Positions 25,353 to 35,614 of a stretch of DNA of 64,000 nt are shown piece by piece. The DNA lies in the NCBI GenBank assembly GCA_905221605.1, contig CAJNDS010001435.1, positions 665,001 to 729,000 of the forward strand. Direction: 5' to 3'. The number at the start of each line of letters is the position of its first letter. Position 1 is the first letter of the stretch. The notes under the pieces were generated by a model. That model was not told where the DNA came from and ran no database searches. It was given only the letters and a program-made list of their open reading frames with translations. Origin of the DNA: Symbiodinium natans. Lineage: Eukaryota > Sar > Dinophyceae > Suessiales > Symbiodiniaceae. Both the position numbers and the translations under genes were made by a program.

Positions 25353-25440
25353 CGTCCTTGCAGGCCTCTGTGGAGATCCTGAGTGACAGGGGGTCCTCAT
25401 CCTTCTTGAGGGCATCCTGCACGTTCAGCCAATGGTTGAG
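25353..25440 (-). CDS. Exon of an unidentified protein
   Basis: Encodes PLNHWLNVQDALKKDEDPLS then LRISTEACKDG, with a GT donor (GACGG|GTGTGG). Clear coding character; the family is not recognised. Confidence 0.6.
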
Positions 25441-25713
25441 GGGCTGAGAGTTGAAACCCCCTCCCTTTTTCAACCCCCTGCCGGACGATGAATATGAGAG
25501 CCCGGTAATGAGGAATGGGCATTCACTACTGAGTGGGTTAAGTATATTTAGGGAAAGTGGCCAAGAGATGCTTGCACTGCCATGTCATGTCGATGTAACC
25601 TCAAGAGCCCATGGAACTTCCAGCATGCCGGGTGGGGGGGAGGGCGGGGTCACCCTTGCGATTCCATCGAGACACTCTCATGCTGCCAGTCCGCTCGTTT
25701 TTGTTCGCCCGGC

Positions 25714-26445
25714 TCATGCTTTCAAGGCCCGCACAGTCATGTGCAGCGCGCTGGGCTCGAAGAAGCAGTACTGCCCCGGAAGTGCGGCCTCAACCTCCCG
25801 GGCGAAGGTGGCGAGCTCCTGCATCAACACGTCCAGCGCCTTGCTTCCGGAGATCTTCCCGAAGTCCCAGACCAAAGTCGCCCCAGGCGCCGGGTCTCGG
25901 TAGTGCGGCTCGCGGTTGCCATCCCTGGAGGCATGGACCCAGTAGCCCGGATCCAGGGTCTCCTGGAAAACCAGGCTGCTCTGCTTGAGCTGCTCCTCTG
26001 CGGGGAATCCCTCATCCACCTCCGAGGTGGCGACGGTGGCGCCTGCGGCGCCAAGGGGGACAGTCAGGGTCCCAAGGCGCCGCTCCAGGGCCCGGTTCTC
26101 GTAGGTTACCAGGGAGAGCGCCGACACCTGCAGGCGGAGCTTGGCGGCGGCCAGCCGGGCGGATGCGAGGTCGCAGACCTGCTGCAGCCGCTGCAGCTGA
26201 TCGGGATCCAGGCGCTTCCCGGCGCGCAGGGCCGCCAAAGTGGACTTGGGAAACTTGCTGCCAGAGCCTTCGGGGCAGAGGCCTCCGAAGTTCTCCTCGA
26301 TGAGCTCCTTCAGCCTCACCAGCTGGGGCGGGAAGCCCGCGAAGCGCAGCGCGAGGACGCCGGACCAGGCCACCATGAAGCCGATCGGCTCCACACAGCA
26401 GGGGCGCAGCTCTCGGCCAAGGCCCGGCAGGTCCGGCGCAGTCAT
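25714..26445 (-). CDS. Intronless gene, possible 2H-phosphoesterase-like or truncated protein (243 aa)
   Basis: The longest clean single-exon frame in the left half. I start it at ATG 26445 (MTAPDLPGLGRELRPCCVEP); the same frame is open further upstream to 26565 but crosses a homopolymer and lacks an earlier ATG. The N-terminal half is helical (VRLKELIEENFGGLCPEGSG, then LQRLQQVCDLASARLAAAKL). The C-terminal half has DPGYWVHASRDGNREPHYRD, WDFGKISGSK and, at the end, FFEPSALHMTVRALK. An HxT in a hydrophobic strand resembles one of the two HxT/S motifs of 2H phosphoesterases; the second motif is absent, so the protein may be truncated or spliced onward. GC-rich, with no telomeric repeats inside; this could be a retrocopy. 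Confidence 0.6.
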   Translation of the reverse strand: MTAPDLPGLGRELRPCCVEPIGFMVAWSGVLALRFAGFPPQLVRLKELIEENFGGLCPEGSGSKFPKSTLAALRAGKRLDPDQLQRLQQVCDLASARLAAAKLRLQVSALSLVTYENRALERRLGTLTVPLGAAGATVATSEVDEGFPAEEQLKQSSLVFQETLDPGYWVHASRDGNREPHYRDPAPGATLVWDFGKISGSKALDVLMQELATFAREVEAALPGQYCFFEPSALHMTVRALKA

Positions 26446-26475
26446 CCCGATGTCCCGATGTCCCGATGTCCAGGC
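26446..26475. repeat. Octamer microrepeat before the start codon
   Basis: Three copies of CCCGATGT at about 26447-26470, just upstream of the presumed ATG of the intronless gene. Function unknown. Confidence 0.6.
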
Positions 26476-26751
26476 AAGCTTGTGGGGCTGATAAATGCAT
26501 TTTTTTTGGGGGGGGAAGGCACCAGAAACTAGACATCTAGCATGCTGCTCTAGAGCTGTGTGCAAAGTTCCGTGAGGACCAGGGCATGAGGCTCAGAAGT
26601 CAACGAGCCACTGACTGACAGCGACGCACGTCAGAGCAGATGCTGGGTTTAGGGTGTCGGGCTTCGGGTCTAAACCCTAAACCCTAAACCCTAAACCCTA
26701 AACCCTAAACCCTAAACCCTAAACCCTAAACCCTAAACCCTAAACCCTAAA

Positions 26752-26841
26752 CCGGAATCCAACGGACGTGCCAATGTCCTTGGCCCCGAGATCCGCCAGA
26801 ACCGTCGCAACGATCTTGGGCGTCAGCTCTTGGATTCTCTC
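26752..26841 (-). CDS. Exon abutting a MITE-like element
   Basis: Encodes ERIQELTPKIVATVLADLGA then KDIGTSVGF. Acceptor GAG|GAG lies within ten bases of the family-1 element end at 26849, so the element forms the intron side of the splice site. Confidence 0.68.
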
Positions 26842-26848
26842 CTCTCGG

Positions 26849-27043
26849 GAACTTGGAGATTCAGGGGCAAACAAGAAGTAGGGTGATAATTAAGGTCTCT
26901 ATACGAATGACCCTATTTAAGGTACTTATGAACCTCCTTTTCAGGGCAATAATAAGTAGGGTGATAAGTAAGGTCTCTATGCGAATGACCCTATTTGAGG
27001 TACTTATGAATCTCCTTATAAGTACCCGTGAACCTCCAAGAAG
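26849..27043. mobile_element. MITE-like element, family 1, internally duplicated
   Basis: Begins ACTTGGAGATTCAGGGGC and ends CGTGAACCTCCAAG (inverted). The inside is a tandem duplication of about 88 bp: AAGTAGGGTGATAA...GGTCTCTAT.CGAATGACCC occurs twice (26876-26935 and 26954-27012). Confidence 0.78.
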
Positions 27044-27278
27044 GTCAGTCGGCCTGAATGGAACTGACCCGGTACCTCCCTGAGCCCAACACCTCGTGCA
27101 TCTTCAAAAATGAAGCCGTCGCAACCCTCAACAAACAACATTAGGAAATCAACCCCTTCAAAATGCACCTTAAAGAATCCTTTTTCAAACAACCTACAGG
27201 AACCCTAAACCCTAAACCCTAAACCCCAAACCCTAAACCCTAAACCCTACACTTCAAATCCCTGAAGAGACCCCTTCA

Positions 27279-27342
27279 GTGGGCTTCCCGGACCGGCCTC
27301 GATCTTCGCCCAGGCCTGCGGCACGAGGTTGTCGACCTTTGC
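27279..27342 (-). CDS. Exon of an unidentified protein
   Basis: Encodes KAKVDNLVPQAWAKIEAGPG then SPL after TGTAAG|G. Short, helical. Confidence 0.58.
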
Positions 27343-28097
27343 CTTACAAAAGGAAGCTTTCGGAGAGGGCTTTTGGGAGGGGTTTAGGGTTTAGGTTTAG
27401 GGTTTAGGGTTTAGGGTTTAGGGTTTAGGGTTTAGGGTTTAGGGTTTAGGGTTTAGGGTTTAGGGTTTAGGGTTTAGGGTTTAGGGAGGGTTGGGGGTTT
27501 AGGGCTTAGGGCTTAGGGCTTCGGGTTGAGGGTTGCGGGTTTAAGGTCAAAGACTAGCATCTAAGGTCTGGGTCTGGGGCCTTCGGGGGAATAGGGCCTC
27601 AGGGCGAGCCTTCTTCGGGATTCCCGGGACCCCTTGATCGTGACGCTCCTGCAATCCCAGTGATCGAAACTTAGGGTTTCTAGTGCCTAGCATCATGCGC
27701 ACGGTTGCCCCTCCTTCCGAGAGTGAAGCCGCTTGAAGCCCAAACCCCAAAAAACACCCAAACCTTTGTGCAACTTCTACAAAAATGAAAGCCTGAACTC
27801 TTAGCCCTAGAGACCCAACACCCTAAACCCGAGACCCCAACAACCCGGATGAAGCTCTACACTCCGCACGCCGAGCCCCCTTCCTCAGCCCCTTGTGCTT
27901 CGGGCCTCGGGCAACCTGGCCCTTTTTACTCCCTAAACTCGCGCAAGGCGCCGGACCCAGGCCTTTATGCGATTTCCATAGGCCCTAGATCCCAAACCCT
28001 TAACCCTAGACCCAAAACCCTACAGCCCGAAACCCTAGAGAGTAAACCTTGAGGGCTTCAACCCTAAGCCCTAAACGCGAACGCCGGAGAAAAAGTT

Positions 28098-28162
28098 TGG
28101 GGCCCCCTGGTGCCTTCACCTCCAGCCGGAAGTCGCTGAGGTCGCGCTTCCTGGGTTGCGGA
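28098..28162 (-). CDS. Exon of an unidentified protein
   Basis: Encodes PQPRKRDLSDFRLEVKAPGA in a non-repeat island. Confidence 0.5.
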
Positions 28163-28474
28163 GGAACTTAAACAGGTTGCCTTTATCACAGACCGTGGGT
28201 TTGGGGTTTAGGGTTTAGGGTTTAGGGTCTGGAACCTAGTGTAGTCCATATCGGGTTCCAACAACTGTCCACTCAAGCATATACTCGCGCGTCGTCTTCA
28301 GGAGCCTCGTCTTTGCAGCATGCTCTGTCCGTCCGGTTGCCTGGGGAAAGACTGCATATATACAGATTAAAATGCAACCACTATGCTCGCACGCTGCGGG
28401 GTAAAACAGAATCGATGCTGCAGGGCATAGGGGCGACCCTCTGACCCCACAATTAGAAAGCTCAATAACCTAAA

Positions 28475-28650
28475 CCCACCAGCAGCGCGGAGAGGCGCGC
28501 TCCGCCGCGGCGGCGTCCACCACCACCACGCCGGCGCCTGCGCGCCTCGAGGACGCACTCCAGCTCCGTGCCCGCACTGTTCAACGTGGGGTACCAGATG
28601 GCCTTGCCCATGCACTCCTGCGATGCCGTCCATGCGGATTTGCAAGCACA
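28475..28650 (-). CDS. Exon: Cys pairs and Arg/Gly-rich tail
   Basis: Encodes CACKSAWTASQECMGKAIWY, PTLNSAGTELECVLEARRRR, then GGGGRRRGG. Acceptor ATCCAG|TG. Four Cys suggest an extracellular or redox segment; the Arg/Gly run is odd next to it. Confidence 0.58.
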
Positions 28651-28785
28651 CTGGATGGGTATCCAAGAGCCGACTGACTGCCTATTGTAGCCTTGCGAAA
28701 TGAAGAGCCTATTCTCCGACCACCCGGTTGCGGACGGAAAAACTGCAACTCCGATTTAAGTGTAAGGATCCGAGCCGCCATCTTC

Positions 28786-29103
28786 TTAGTCTGTCTGGCA
28801 GACTGCATGGACCGAGACCTTTCCCGATGAGCTCGAGGCTCGCACACTGCACTTCTTGCCAATCCCCTCAAATTGAAGCCCATCACCTTGATCTCCTGGA
28901 TCCATCATGCATGTCAGCACCTTTGAGTCTTGAGCAAGAATCGTGTTGCAGCTTGAGTCCGCTTCGCTGTCGTCTGCACTGCCGGTGGTCCCGGATGCAG
29001 CTGCAACGACTCTTTCAGGGCACAGTGCCCAAATCTTGGCGCCGTACCCATTTCCATCTCCCCTTCGTCGGTTGGAGTTCGTTGCTCCGGCAGGGATGGA
29101 CTT
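28786..29103 (-). CDS. Terminal-type exon of a Ser/Cys-rich protein
   Basis: About 105 codons after TTGCCAG|A: KSIPAGATNSNRRRGDGNGY, GAKIWALCPERVVAAASGTT, DSEADSSCNTILAQDSKVLT, GLQFEGIGKKCSVRASSSSG, ending HAVCQTD-stop at 28786. Spaced cysteines and Ser/Gly/Asp-rich linkers suggest a secreted protein. The antisense frame of 129 codons is the shadow. The upstream intron is an AAGT/AAGC repeat. Confidence 0.68.
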   Translation of the reverse strand, partial: KSIPAGATNSNRRRGDGNGYGAKIWALCPERVVAAASGTTGSADDSEADSSCNTILAQDSKVLTCMMDPGDQGDGLQFEGIGKKCSVRASSSSGKVSVHAVCQTD

Positions 29104-29114
29104 CTGGCAATACG

Positions 29115-29240
29115 TAGTCGTAAGTAGTGGTAAGTAAGGAAGTAAGTAAGTAAGCAAGCAAGCAAGAAAGCAAGCAAGTACGTAGATACGTAGTAAGTAT
29201 GTATGTAGGTACATATGTAAGTATATAAGTAAAGTAAAGA
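29115..29240 (+). repeat. (AAGT)n/(AAGC)n tetranucleotide repeat in an intron
   Basis: About 28 tetramers AAGT, AAGC and GTAT types, immediately upstream of exon 28786-29103. Leu/Tyr-rich frames on it are artefacts. Confidence 0.9.
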
Positions 29241-29242
29241 AT

Positions 29243-29335
29243 GCTCGAGCTCCTGAACGGCAACCCAGCTTCTGGACGTCCTGCGACTTCTTCTGCTGCT
29301 CCTGGGAGGCATGGGTCTGCGGATGGTTTTGGGTC
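29243..29335 (-). CDS. Exon: charged helix
   Basis: Encodes ILTQNHPQTHASQEQQKKSQ then DVQKLGCRSGAR. Ends next to the tetranucleotide repeat. Confidence 0.5.
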
Positions 29336-29394
29336 AGGATAGAGCAGAAAACTGCTGCACCTTGGGATGTTCGCCTTTATACTAACAGTCCTTC

Positions 29395-29508
29395 CTAAAC
29401 CCTAAACCCTAAACCCTAAACCCTAAACCCTAAACCCTAAACCCTAAACCCTAAACCCTAAACCCTAAACCCTAAACCCTAAACCCTAAACCCTAAACCC
29501 TAAACCCT
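29395..29508 (-). repeat. Telomere-like (CCCTAAA)n tract
   Basis: About 16 nearly perfect units in the reverse orientation, ending a few bases from the coiled-coil exon 29511-29582. Confidence 0.95.
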
Positions 29509-29510
29509 AG

Positions 29511-29582
29511 CTGAATATCCGGAGGGTGGCAGCTTTCTTCGTCAGCTCCCCGACTTGCAGGGCGAGCTCCGAGTCCTCGCAA
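29511..29582 (-). CDS. Coiled-coil exon (paralogue of 29741-29791)
   Basis: Encodes CEDSELALQVGELTKKAATL then RIFS. Heptad-like Leu/Val/Ala spacing. It closely matches DSALAVQVAELAKRVAPL of the next upstream exon. Confidence 0.68.
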
Positions 29583-29740
29583 CAGATTGGGACTTTAGGG
29601 GTAGGGTTTAAGGGGGTTTAGGGTTTAGGGTTTAGGGTTTAGGGTTTAGGGTTTAGGGTTTAGGGCTTAGGGTTTAGGGTTTAGGGGCGTGGGGGCTTAA
29701 AGGCAGCCCAAAGATACCCACAAAATGCTGAAAATCTGGA

Positions 29741-29791
29741 GAGGAGCGACTCGCTTCGCCAGCTCGGCCACTTGCACTGCGAGCGCCGAGT
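29741..29791 (-). CDS. Coiled-coil exon (paralogue of 29511-29582)
   Basis: Encodes DSALAVQVAELAKRVAPL after GCTAG|G. The two exons are tandem duplicates separated by telomere-like tracts. Confidence 0.68.
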
Positions 29792-29819
29792 CCTAGCAAC
29801 AGGATGGAAGAGTTGAGGC

Positions 29820-30012
29820 TAGGGTTTGGGGTTTAGGGTTTAGGGTTTAGGGTTTAGGGTTTAGGGTTTAGGGTTTAGGGTTTAGGGTTTAGGGTTTAGT
29901 GTTTAGGGTTTAGGGTTTAGGGTTTAGGGTTTAGGGTTTAGGGTTTAGGGTTTAGGGTTTAGGGTTTAGGGTTTAGGGATTAGGGTTTAGGGTTTAGGGT
30001 TTAGGGTTTAGG
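29820..30012 (+). repeat. Telomere-like (TTTAGGG)n tract, about 190 bp
   Basis: About 27 units with two single-base variants, between the coiled-coil exon at 29741-29791 and the region at 30.02 kb that resembles 35.6 kb. Confidence 0.95.
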
Positions 30013-30681
30013 ATCTGGTAGTTTCCGAATTTGGGGTACCTTATTGGGGTCCCTATTTTCAGGGAATCCTGCTATTCTCGTAAACCATCTAAGCTTTGGG
30101 GTTCGGAGAGAAATCGCTCTAAACCTCCTGCACCACGGCCACAACCGCGAGCCGTTCATGGAGAGTATCACGATCAAACCCCCAAACCCTGGAATCCTGT
30201 ACATCGTAGGTGCGCTTCCCACCCCGGATCTCTTTACCCCAAGAAGCCCTTTAAACAAACTCCATGGCTTTGCAGCGGACCAGAAGTTTAAAGCCTTTGC
30301 AGCTAGGGGGTTTAGGCTTGGTTTAGGGTTGAGAGTTTCTGGCTCTGAGCTACATCCGTTTGCAGCAGCTCTGTCCATTTCATGGCTCCAGTGCATGAGC
30401 GTGTGCCTGTAAGGATCTTGAACATCTCACACTCCAAAGGATTCCCTCATAAACCATACATAGGCCCTCAACCCTAAATCCCTACAGCCCGAAACCCAGG
30501 CTCCTAAACCGGCAAGCCCCCAAAAACCCGGCAACCGCCCTCAGCCCCAAATAAAAAAGCTCCCAAAACCCTCAAATCCTAAACCCTAATCCCTGAACCC
30601 CAAACCCTAAACCCCTCAACCCCTGAACGCTATATATCCCTAAACCCTAAACCCTAAACCCTAAACCCTAAACCCTAAACC

Positions 30682-30748
30682 CTTGGTCCTGGCCCTGGGC
30701 CATCCCAAGGGCCCTGGCCGCGTGGGTTTTCCAGTCCCGAAGATCCTG
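30682..30748 (-). CDS. Exon of an unidentified helical protein
   Basis: Encodes QDLRDWKTHAARALGMAQGQ then DQ between two telomere-like tracts. Confidence 0.58.
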
Positions 30749-31010
30749 ATTGGGGGTTTTGGGGTTTAGGGTTTAGGGTTTAGGGTTTAGGGTTTAGGGT
30801 TTAGGGTTTAGGGATGTGGGGTTTCGGGATATGGGGTTATGGTTTGGGGTTTGAGGGTTGGGGCTTAGGGTTTCGGGTTTAGGGTTTCAGAGAGGGGCGC
30901 CGTGGCATGTTTAGGGAAGAGGCCTTGGAGACCCGAAAACAAAAACACAAAACCCTAACCCCCTAAACTCTAAACCCTAAGCCCTAAACCCTAAACCCTA
31001 AACCCTAAAC

Positions 31011-31060
31011 CCGCCCTCCTTGAGCTCCGCTTTGAGGTCGGAGAGCTCCTCCAACACTTA
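31011..31060 (-). CDS. Coiled-coil exon
   Basis: Encodes VLEELSDLKAELKEG, a typical heptad pattern, between telomere-like tracts. Confidence 0.55.
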
Positions 31061-31480
31061 GCGCGCCAGGGGTTTGGGGTTTAGGGTTTAGGGTTTAGGG
31101 TTCAGGGTTCAGGGTTCAGGGTTCAGGGTTCAGGGTTCAGGGTTTAGGGTTTAGGGTTTAGGGGGGTTTAGGGGGTTTGAGGCTTTAAGGGTTCTCACAG
31201 GGGTTAGGTTTCTGAAGGGCTTACGTGGGGACACCTAGGTGGCCCCCTTACACCGGCCCCTCCCAAGTCTTGAACCATCAAGCTGGAAGGGGGGACTTCA
31301 AACTTCAACCCTAAACTGTGCGGAAAGAAAAGGTCCACGATCAAGCTCGACCCTACACCCTAAACCCCTAAACCCTAAACCCCTAAACCCTAAACCCTGA
31401 AATTCTAAGCCCTAAACCCTAAGCCCCGAACCCTTAATCCTAAACCCTTAAACCCCCCAGATGCTCAAGAGTCCAAACGG

Positions 31481-31575
31481 TCACTGGACTCCTGCTTGAC
31501 GTACTCGAGGTGCGCGTACTTGTTCGAGAAGAAGAGGACGGAGGAGCCCTCCTGAATCTCCCGAGGCTCCTGCAA
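31481..31575 (-). CDS. Exon of an unidentified protein
   Basis: Encodes LQEPREIQEGSSVLFFSNKY then AHLEYVKQESS. Strong coding character. Confidence 0.65.
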
Positions 31576-31589
31576 TTGGTGGATTCAGG

Positions 31590-31714
31590 TCATTGAGGGT
31601 CTAGGGTTTAGGGTTTAGGGTTTAGGGTTTAGGGTTTAGGGTTTAGGGTTTAGGGTTTAGGGTTTAGGGTTTAGGGTTTAGGGTTTAGGGTTTAGGGTTT
31701 AGGGTTTAGGGTTT
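31590..31714 (+). repeat. Telomere-like (TTTAGGG)n tract
   Basis: About 17 pure units immediately upstream (on the minus strand) of exon 31481-31575. Confidence 0.95.
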
Positions 31715-32241
31715 AGGTGAAGGCGAAAGGTTTCGGGCCAAAATCCTCGGCCCACCGGGAGACTTCGTAACAAAAAGTAGAAGCCCTGAACCCCAGATCC
31801 TGAGCCAGACAAGCGTGGCCCAAAGGCCCCACTTAGCATCGGTCAGAAACTTACACCCTAAACCCTAAACCCTAAACCCTAAACCCTAACCCCTAATGTT
31901 CAAGGACGGCTTCGGGGATTGAGGCGCCTGCCCTGAAGGTGCTGGGCTCGTGTTAAGGAAATTCAGTTACCAGAATGAGCGCACTATATTGATGCCATAT
32001 AACGTATAACCCCATTGTGGGAAAGCAATTTGGTCAGTTCTCAACATTCTGGCCTCGTTTTGGGTACCCTAACTTTTCGGGGCCGCCTCATAATAACCAG
32101 AAGGGACCAGAATTTAGAGGAAGTGACCCTAAACCCCTATCCGAGCTAAACCCTAAGCCCTAGGACATAGTTGAGTTCCCAAACCCTAAGCCCTAAACCC
32201 TAAACCCTAAACCCTAAACCCTAAACCCTAAACCCTAAACC

Positions 32242-32322
32242 CGTCAAAGTAAGGGCAGGGGCCTCCTCCTGCCCTCGCCGCGGCTTCGAGGCATGGACCA
32301 TCTGGAAGCCCTCCTCTCGAAA
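32242..32322 (-). CDS. Exon of an unidentified protein
   Basis: Encodes EEGFQMVHASKPRRGQEEAP then ALTL; GC-rich island between CCCTAAA tracts. Confidence 0.5.
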
Positions 32323-32817
32323 CCCTAAACCCTAAACCCTAAACCCTAAACCCTGAACCCTAAACCCTAAACCCTAAACCCCAAACCCTAAACCCTAAAC
32401 CCTAAACCCTGAACCCTAAACCCTAAACCCTAGACAAGGGCTCTGCAAAGGTCCTGGAGCGACCTCCAAATCCCAGGCGGTTAGTTTAGGGTTTAGGGTT
32501 GAGGGTTTAGGGTTTGGGGTTTAGGGTTTAGGGTTTGGGGTTTAAGGTTTAGGGTTTAGAGTTTAGTGTTTTGGGCGTAGATTTTGGAATTTCCGGGTTG
32601 AGGGGCAACCACGGCCATGATCAACAGAAACGAAACTTGATGCAGATCGAGTGCTGGAAGCTGCAGCACTCAACCATCATTCCCTTGCAGTTAAAGGGTC
32701 TAGGGTTCCGGGTTCAAGGGTTTAGGGTCTAAGGGTTTGAGGGCGTTTTGTGTTAGGGTTTAGGGTTTAGGTGGGGCACCCTGATCCCAACTTCCCAGCG
32801 CTCCAGCCTCGACCCGT

Positions 32818-32873
32818 ACCTGGCTTGCGTCTGCTCTTTCTCCCCGATTGAACTCCTCGGCGATGCGGATGAG
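32818..32873 (-). CDS. Exon with GT donor
   Basis: Encodes RIAEEFNRGERADASQ followed by CCAG|GTACGG, a canonical donor. Begins directly at the end of the 205-bp telomeric tract. Confidence 0.58.
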
Positions 32874-33078
32874 GGTTTAGGGTTTAGGGTTTAGGGTTTA
32901 GGGTTTAGGGTCTAGGGTTTAGGGTTTAGGGTTTAGGGTTTAGGGTTTAGGGTTTAGGGTTTAGGGTTTAGGGTTTAGGGTTTAGGGTTTAGGGTTTAGG
33001 GTTTAGGGTTTAGGGTTTAGGGTTTAGGGTTTAGGGTTTAGGGTTTAGGGTTTAGGGTTTAGGGTTTAGGGTTTAGGG
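32870..33078 (+). repeat. Telomere-like (TTTAGGG)n tract, about 205 bp
   Basis: About 29 units with a single TCTAGGG variant near 32910. It begins next to exon 32818-32873. Confidence 0.95.
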
Positions 33079-33423
33079 CGGACAACCAAAAAATGACCCT
33101 GAGGGGGAGGGGGGGAGGTGCAGGGGCCTGTTTTCGCACGCTTCAAGTATGGTTGGTGGTTTGTTTGGGGTTCAGATGGTTCACCCAAAATCATGGAAGC
33201 CCTGAGCCCTGGAATCTCTAGAAACCCCCAAGCCCTGAATCGGCTTCGGGGTTAAGAATGAAAACCCCGACACCCGAAAGACGAAACCCGAAACCCTAAA
33301 CCCTAAACCCGAAACCCTAAACCCTAAACCCCGTACCCTAAACCCTAAACCCCAAACCCCAAACCCTAAACCCTAAACCCTAAAACCCTAAAGTTTAGTA
33401 AACCCTAAACCCTGCCCAGGCGA

Positions 33424-33524
33424 CTTCTTGGATGATGTGATGCTGCGGCGCGGAGAAGTGGCGGTCTTGACCGGTCTCCAGCGTCTCCCACTCCTCCCGT
33501 CCGTCCGCGCACACCTTCACGTAC
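33424..33524 (-). CDS. Exon of an unidentified protein
   Basis: Encodes YVKVCADGREEWETLETGQD then RHFSAPQHHIIQEVAW after CCACAG|G. Clear coding frame; family unknown. Confidence 0.68.
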
Positions 33525-33689
33525 CTGTGGGTGGCTTGAAAAGGAGGTGCCTTAAGAATTAGGCGGTTTAGGGTTTAGGGTGTAGGGTCTAGGATTTAGG
33601 GTTTAGGGTTTAGGGTTTAGGGTTTGGGGTTTGGAGTTTGGGGTTTGGGGTTTGGGGTTTGGGGTTTGGGGTTTGGGGTTTAGGGTTTA

Positions 33690-34660
33690 GGGCGACTCTA
33701 GGACCTTAATAACTAGGATAGGATTTAGGGCTCAAAGTTTAGAGCTTTTTAATAGGGAATGAAGGCAAGGGGAAGGCGCTTACAGTCTAGGGCTTAGCAG
33801 AGGTGGGATACTCACAGCATGACGCTGCTCCGCTCTGAAGATTTGGGGAGCCCTTAAGAAAACTCGTCAGGTGCCCCCAACCCACGGACAAGCACTGGGC
33901 CTAAGGACCACGTCTTGAACCCGAAAGCCGAAAAAGCTAATGTGTTCAAACAAAGCTGTTCCCCAATGAGCCCTGTTGAACATGAAACCTCAAAAGCCCT
34001 CGTCTGCTCTGATGCTCACACAGGGCCTTCGGGCAGGGGGGGGGGCACTTGTAGTGGAAAGCTTTCTGGGGGTCCAGGTCCACCTCGAGTCACAGGGAAG
34101 GGGGGGGTGTACGTCGCACCGACCATCCTTCTCAAATCTTCGATTCAGGTGAGCCGTATGAATCTGATGGCTAGGGTCTAGGGAACCTAGATCATCTGCG
34201 ACTCCATGCAACATGCCCAGGCAGATTCCATCCCAGAACTGCCTTCAAATCAAAATCCCAGCCGAGAGTATGGCAGCAGCGGCACAGTAGCACCACTATC
34301 CCATCTAGGGCGTTCAAAACAGGCCACCTGGACAAACCACTGCGGCCACCTCTGCCCGTCCATCTCCTGGCTGCACTGGTTTGGGTTTCGGGGTCTGAGG
34401 GAAGCGATCCGCCGTGGTTCGGAGAGTCAGGCCCTACACCCCTCAACCCCCTGAACCTCCTAAACCCCCTCCCCAAGGGCGCCTTTCCCTCCGAGATCTT
34501 CCAGTTGCCCAATGCTGGATGGCCTGGTGAGGGGGCTCTGGGCCTGACACTTTCGGATTCTGGCGTAGGTAGGGCCCGGGGTTTCACGTGCCTAGCAGTC
34601 ATGTTCAGGACAGCAAACAAACGCCCAAAAGCAAGATCCTCCACAACCCTCACACCTAAC
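33690..34660. other. Stretch without assigned gene
   Basis: Largely unique sequence with few telomeric units. Open frames on both strands (plus 33915-34181, minus 34192-34653) are not convincing. A possible small minus exon (IFRAEQRHAV) lies at 33818-33850. Confidence 0.35.
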
Positions 34661-34929
34661 CTGAAAAATCTTAAACCCTAAACCCTAACCCTAAACCCTA
34701 AACCCTAAACCCTAAACCCTAAACCCTAAACCCTAAACCCTAAACCCTAAAGGCAAAAACAAGGCTTTGAACCTGAACCTCGGCCTCTCTGCAACCCCAG
34801 CATCCTTGTAGGCTCTTTAGGTAAACCCTAAACCCTAAACCCTAAACCTTTGAAGAGCCTTCGCCCCGCTACGTCCCTCAGAGGGTCCGAGAGCCGAGAG
34901 TGGAGGGTTGTTAGGATTTAGGCTTGATT

Positions 34930-35160
34930 TGGGGTTTCGGGTGTTTGGGTTTTAGGGTCTTTCAGGGTTTTGGGGTTTTAGGGTTTTAGGGTTTTAGGGT
35001 TTTAGGGTTTTAGGGTTTTAGGGTTTTAGGGCTTTAGGGCTTTAGGGTTTTAGGGTTTTAGGGTTTTAGGGTTTTAGGGTTTTAGGGTTTTAGGGTTTTC
35101 GGGTTTTAGGGTTTTAGGGTTTTAGGGTTTAGGGTTGTAGGGTTGAGGGTTGTAGGGTTG
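34930..35160 (+). repeat. Octamer array (TTTTAGGG)n
   Basis: About 20 units of an 8-mer with one extra T relative to the telomeric heptamer, decaying to TTGTAGGG/TTGAGGG at the 3' side. It is homogeneous over about 150 bp. Confidence 0.93.
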
Positions 35161-35221
35161 AGGTCACACTACCGAGTGGGCGCTGGGTTTGGGCGGATAG
35201 GGAGGGAGGCGAGTAGTGGAG

Positions 35222-35283
35222 CAACGTAACCCCACCTCCGGTCCCTTCTCGGACACTTGTACACGCAGCTCTGCAACTCGGGG
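35222..35283 (-). CDS. Coiled-coil exon
   Basis: Encodes RVAELRVQVSEKGPEVGLRC, resembling VAELAKRVAPL at 29741-29791. Adjacent to telomere-like tracts on both sides. Confidence 0.5.
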
Positions 35284-35477
35284 TTTAGGGTTTAGGGTTT
35301 AGGGTTTAGGGTTTAGGGTTTAGGGTTCCTCATCTCAAGAGAAGCGGCTGGGCCCCAAGCCCTCAAAACCCTCCACCTAGGACCGGCATCTGTAAGGCTC
35401 ATCCGCGCCCTACATAACAGTATGACTCTCCTTCCCCTGCTTAAAATACCCTACTGATCAGGTCCCATGAACCTCCA

Positions 35478-35590
35478 AGTAGCCCTTCCCGCGCCTCCCA
35501 CGAGTCGGATGCTGTCTCTTGGCTGCGTGTCTCTGGCTGTGACGATGAAAGTGTACCGCCGCAGCGGCGACGCGTGTGACATGGCGCAGG
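35478..35590 (-). CDS. Possible exon ending at a MITE-family sequence
   Basis: Encodes MSHASPLRRYTFIVTARDTQ then PRDSIRLVGGAGRA. The frame meets TACTTGGAGGTTCATGGG (35465-35482), a family-1 end, so the exon border may lie at the element. Confidence 0.45.
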
Positions 35591-35614
35591 TGGGAGACAA
35601 GTGGGGGCTTCTGA

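Noticed and set aside
25582-26532. Plus-strand frame of 316 codons over the intronless gene
   Set aside because: GC-rich antisense shadow; the minus frame has the HxT strand and helical pattern.
28728-29137. Plus-strand frames of 129 and 64 codons
   Set aside because: Antisense to the Ser/Cys-rich exon 28786-29103, which has a clean acceptor and better composition.
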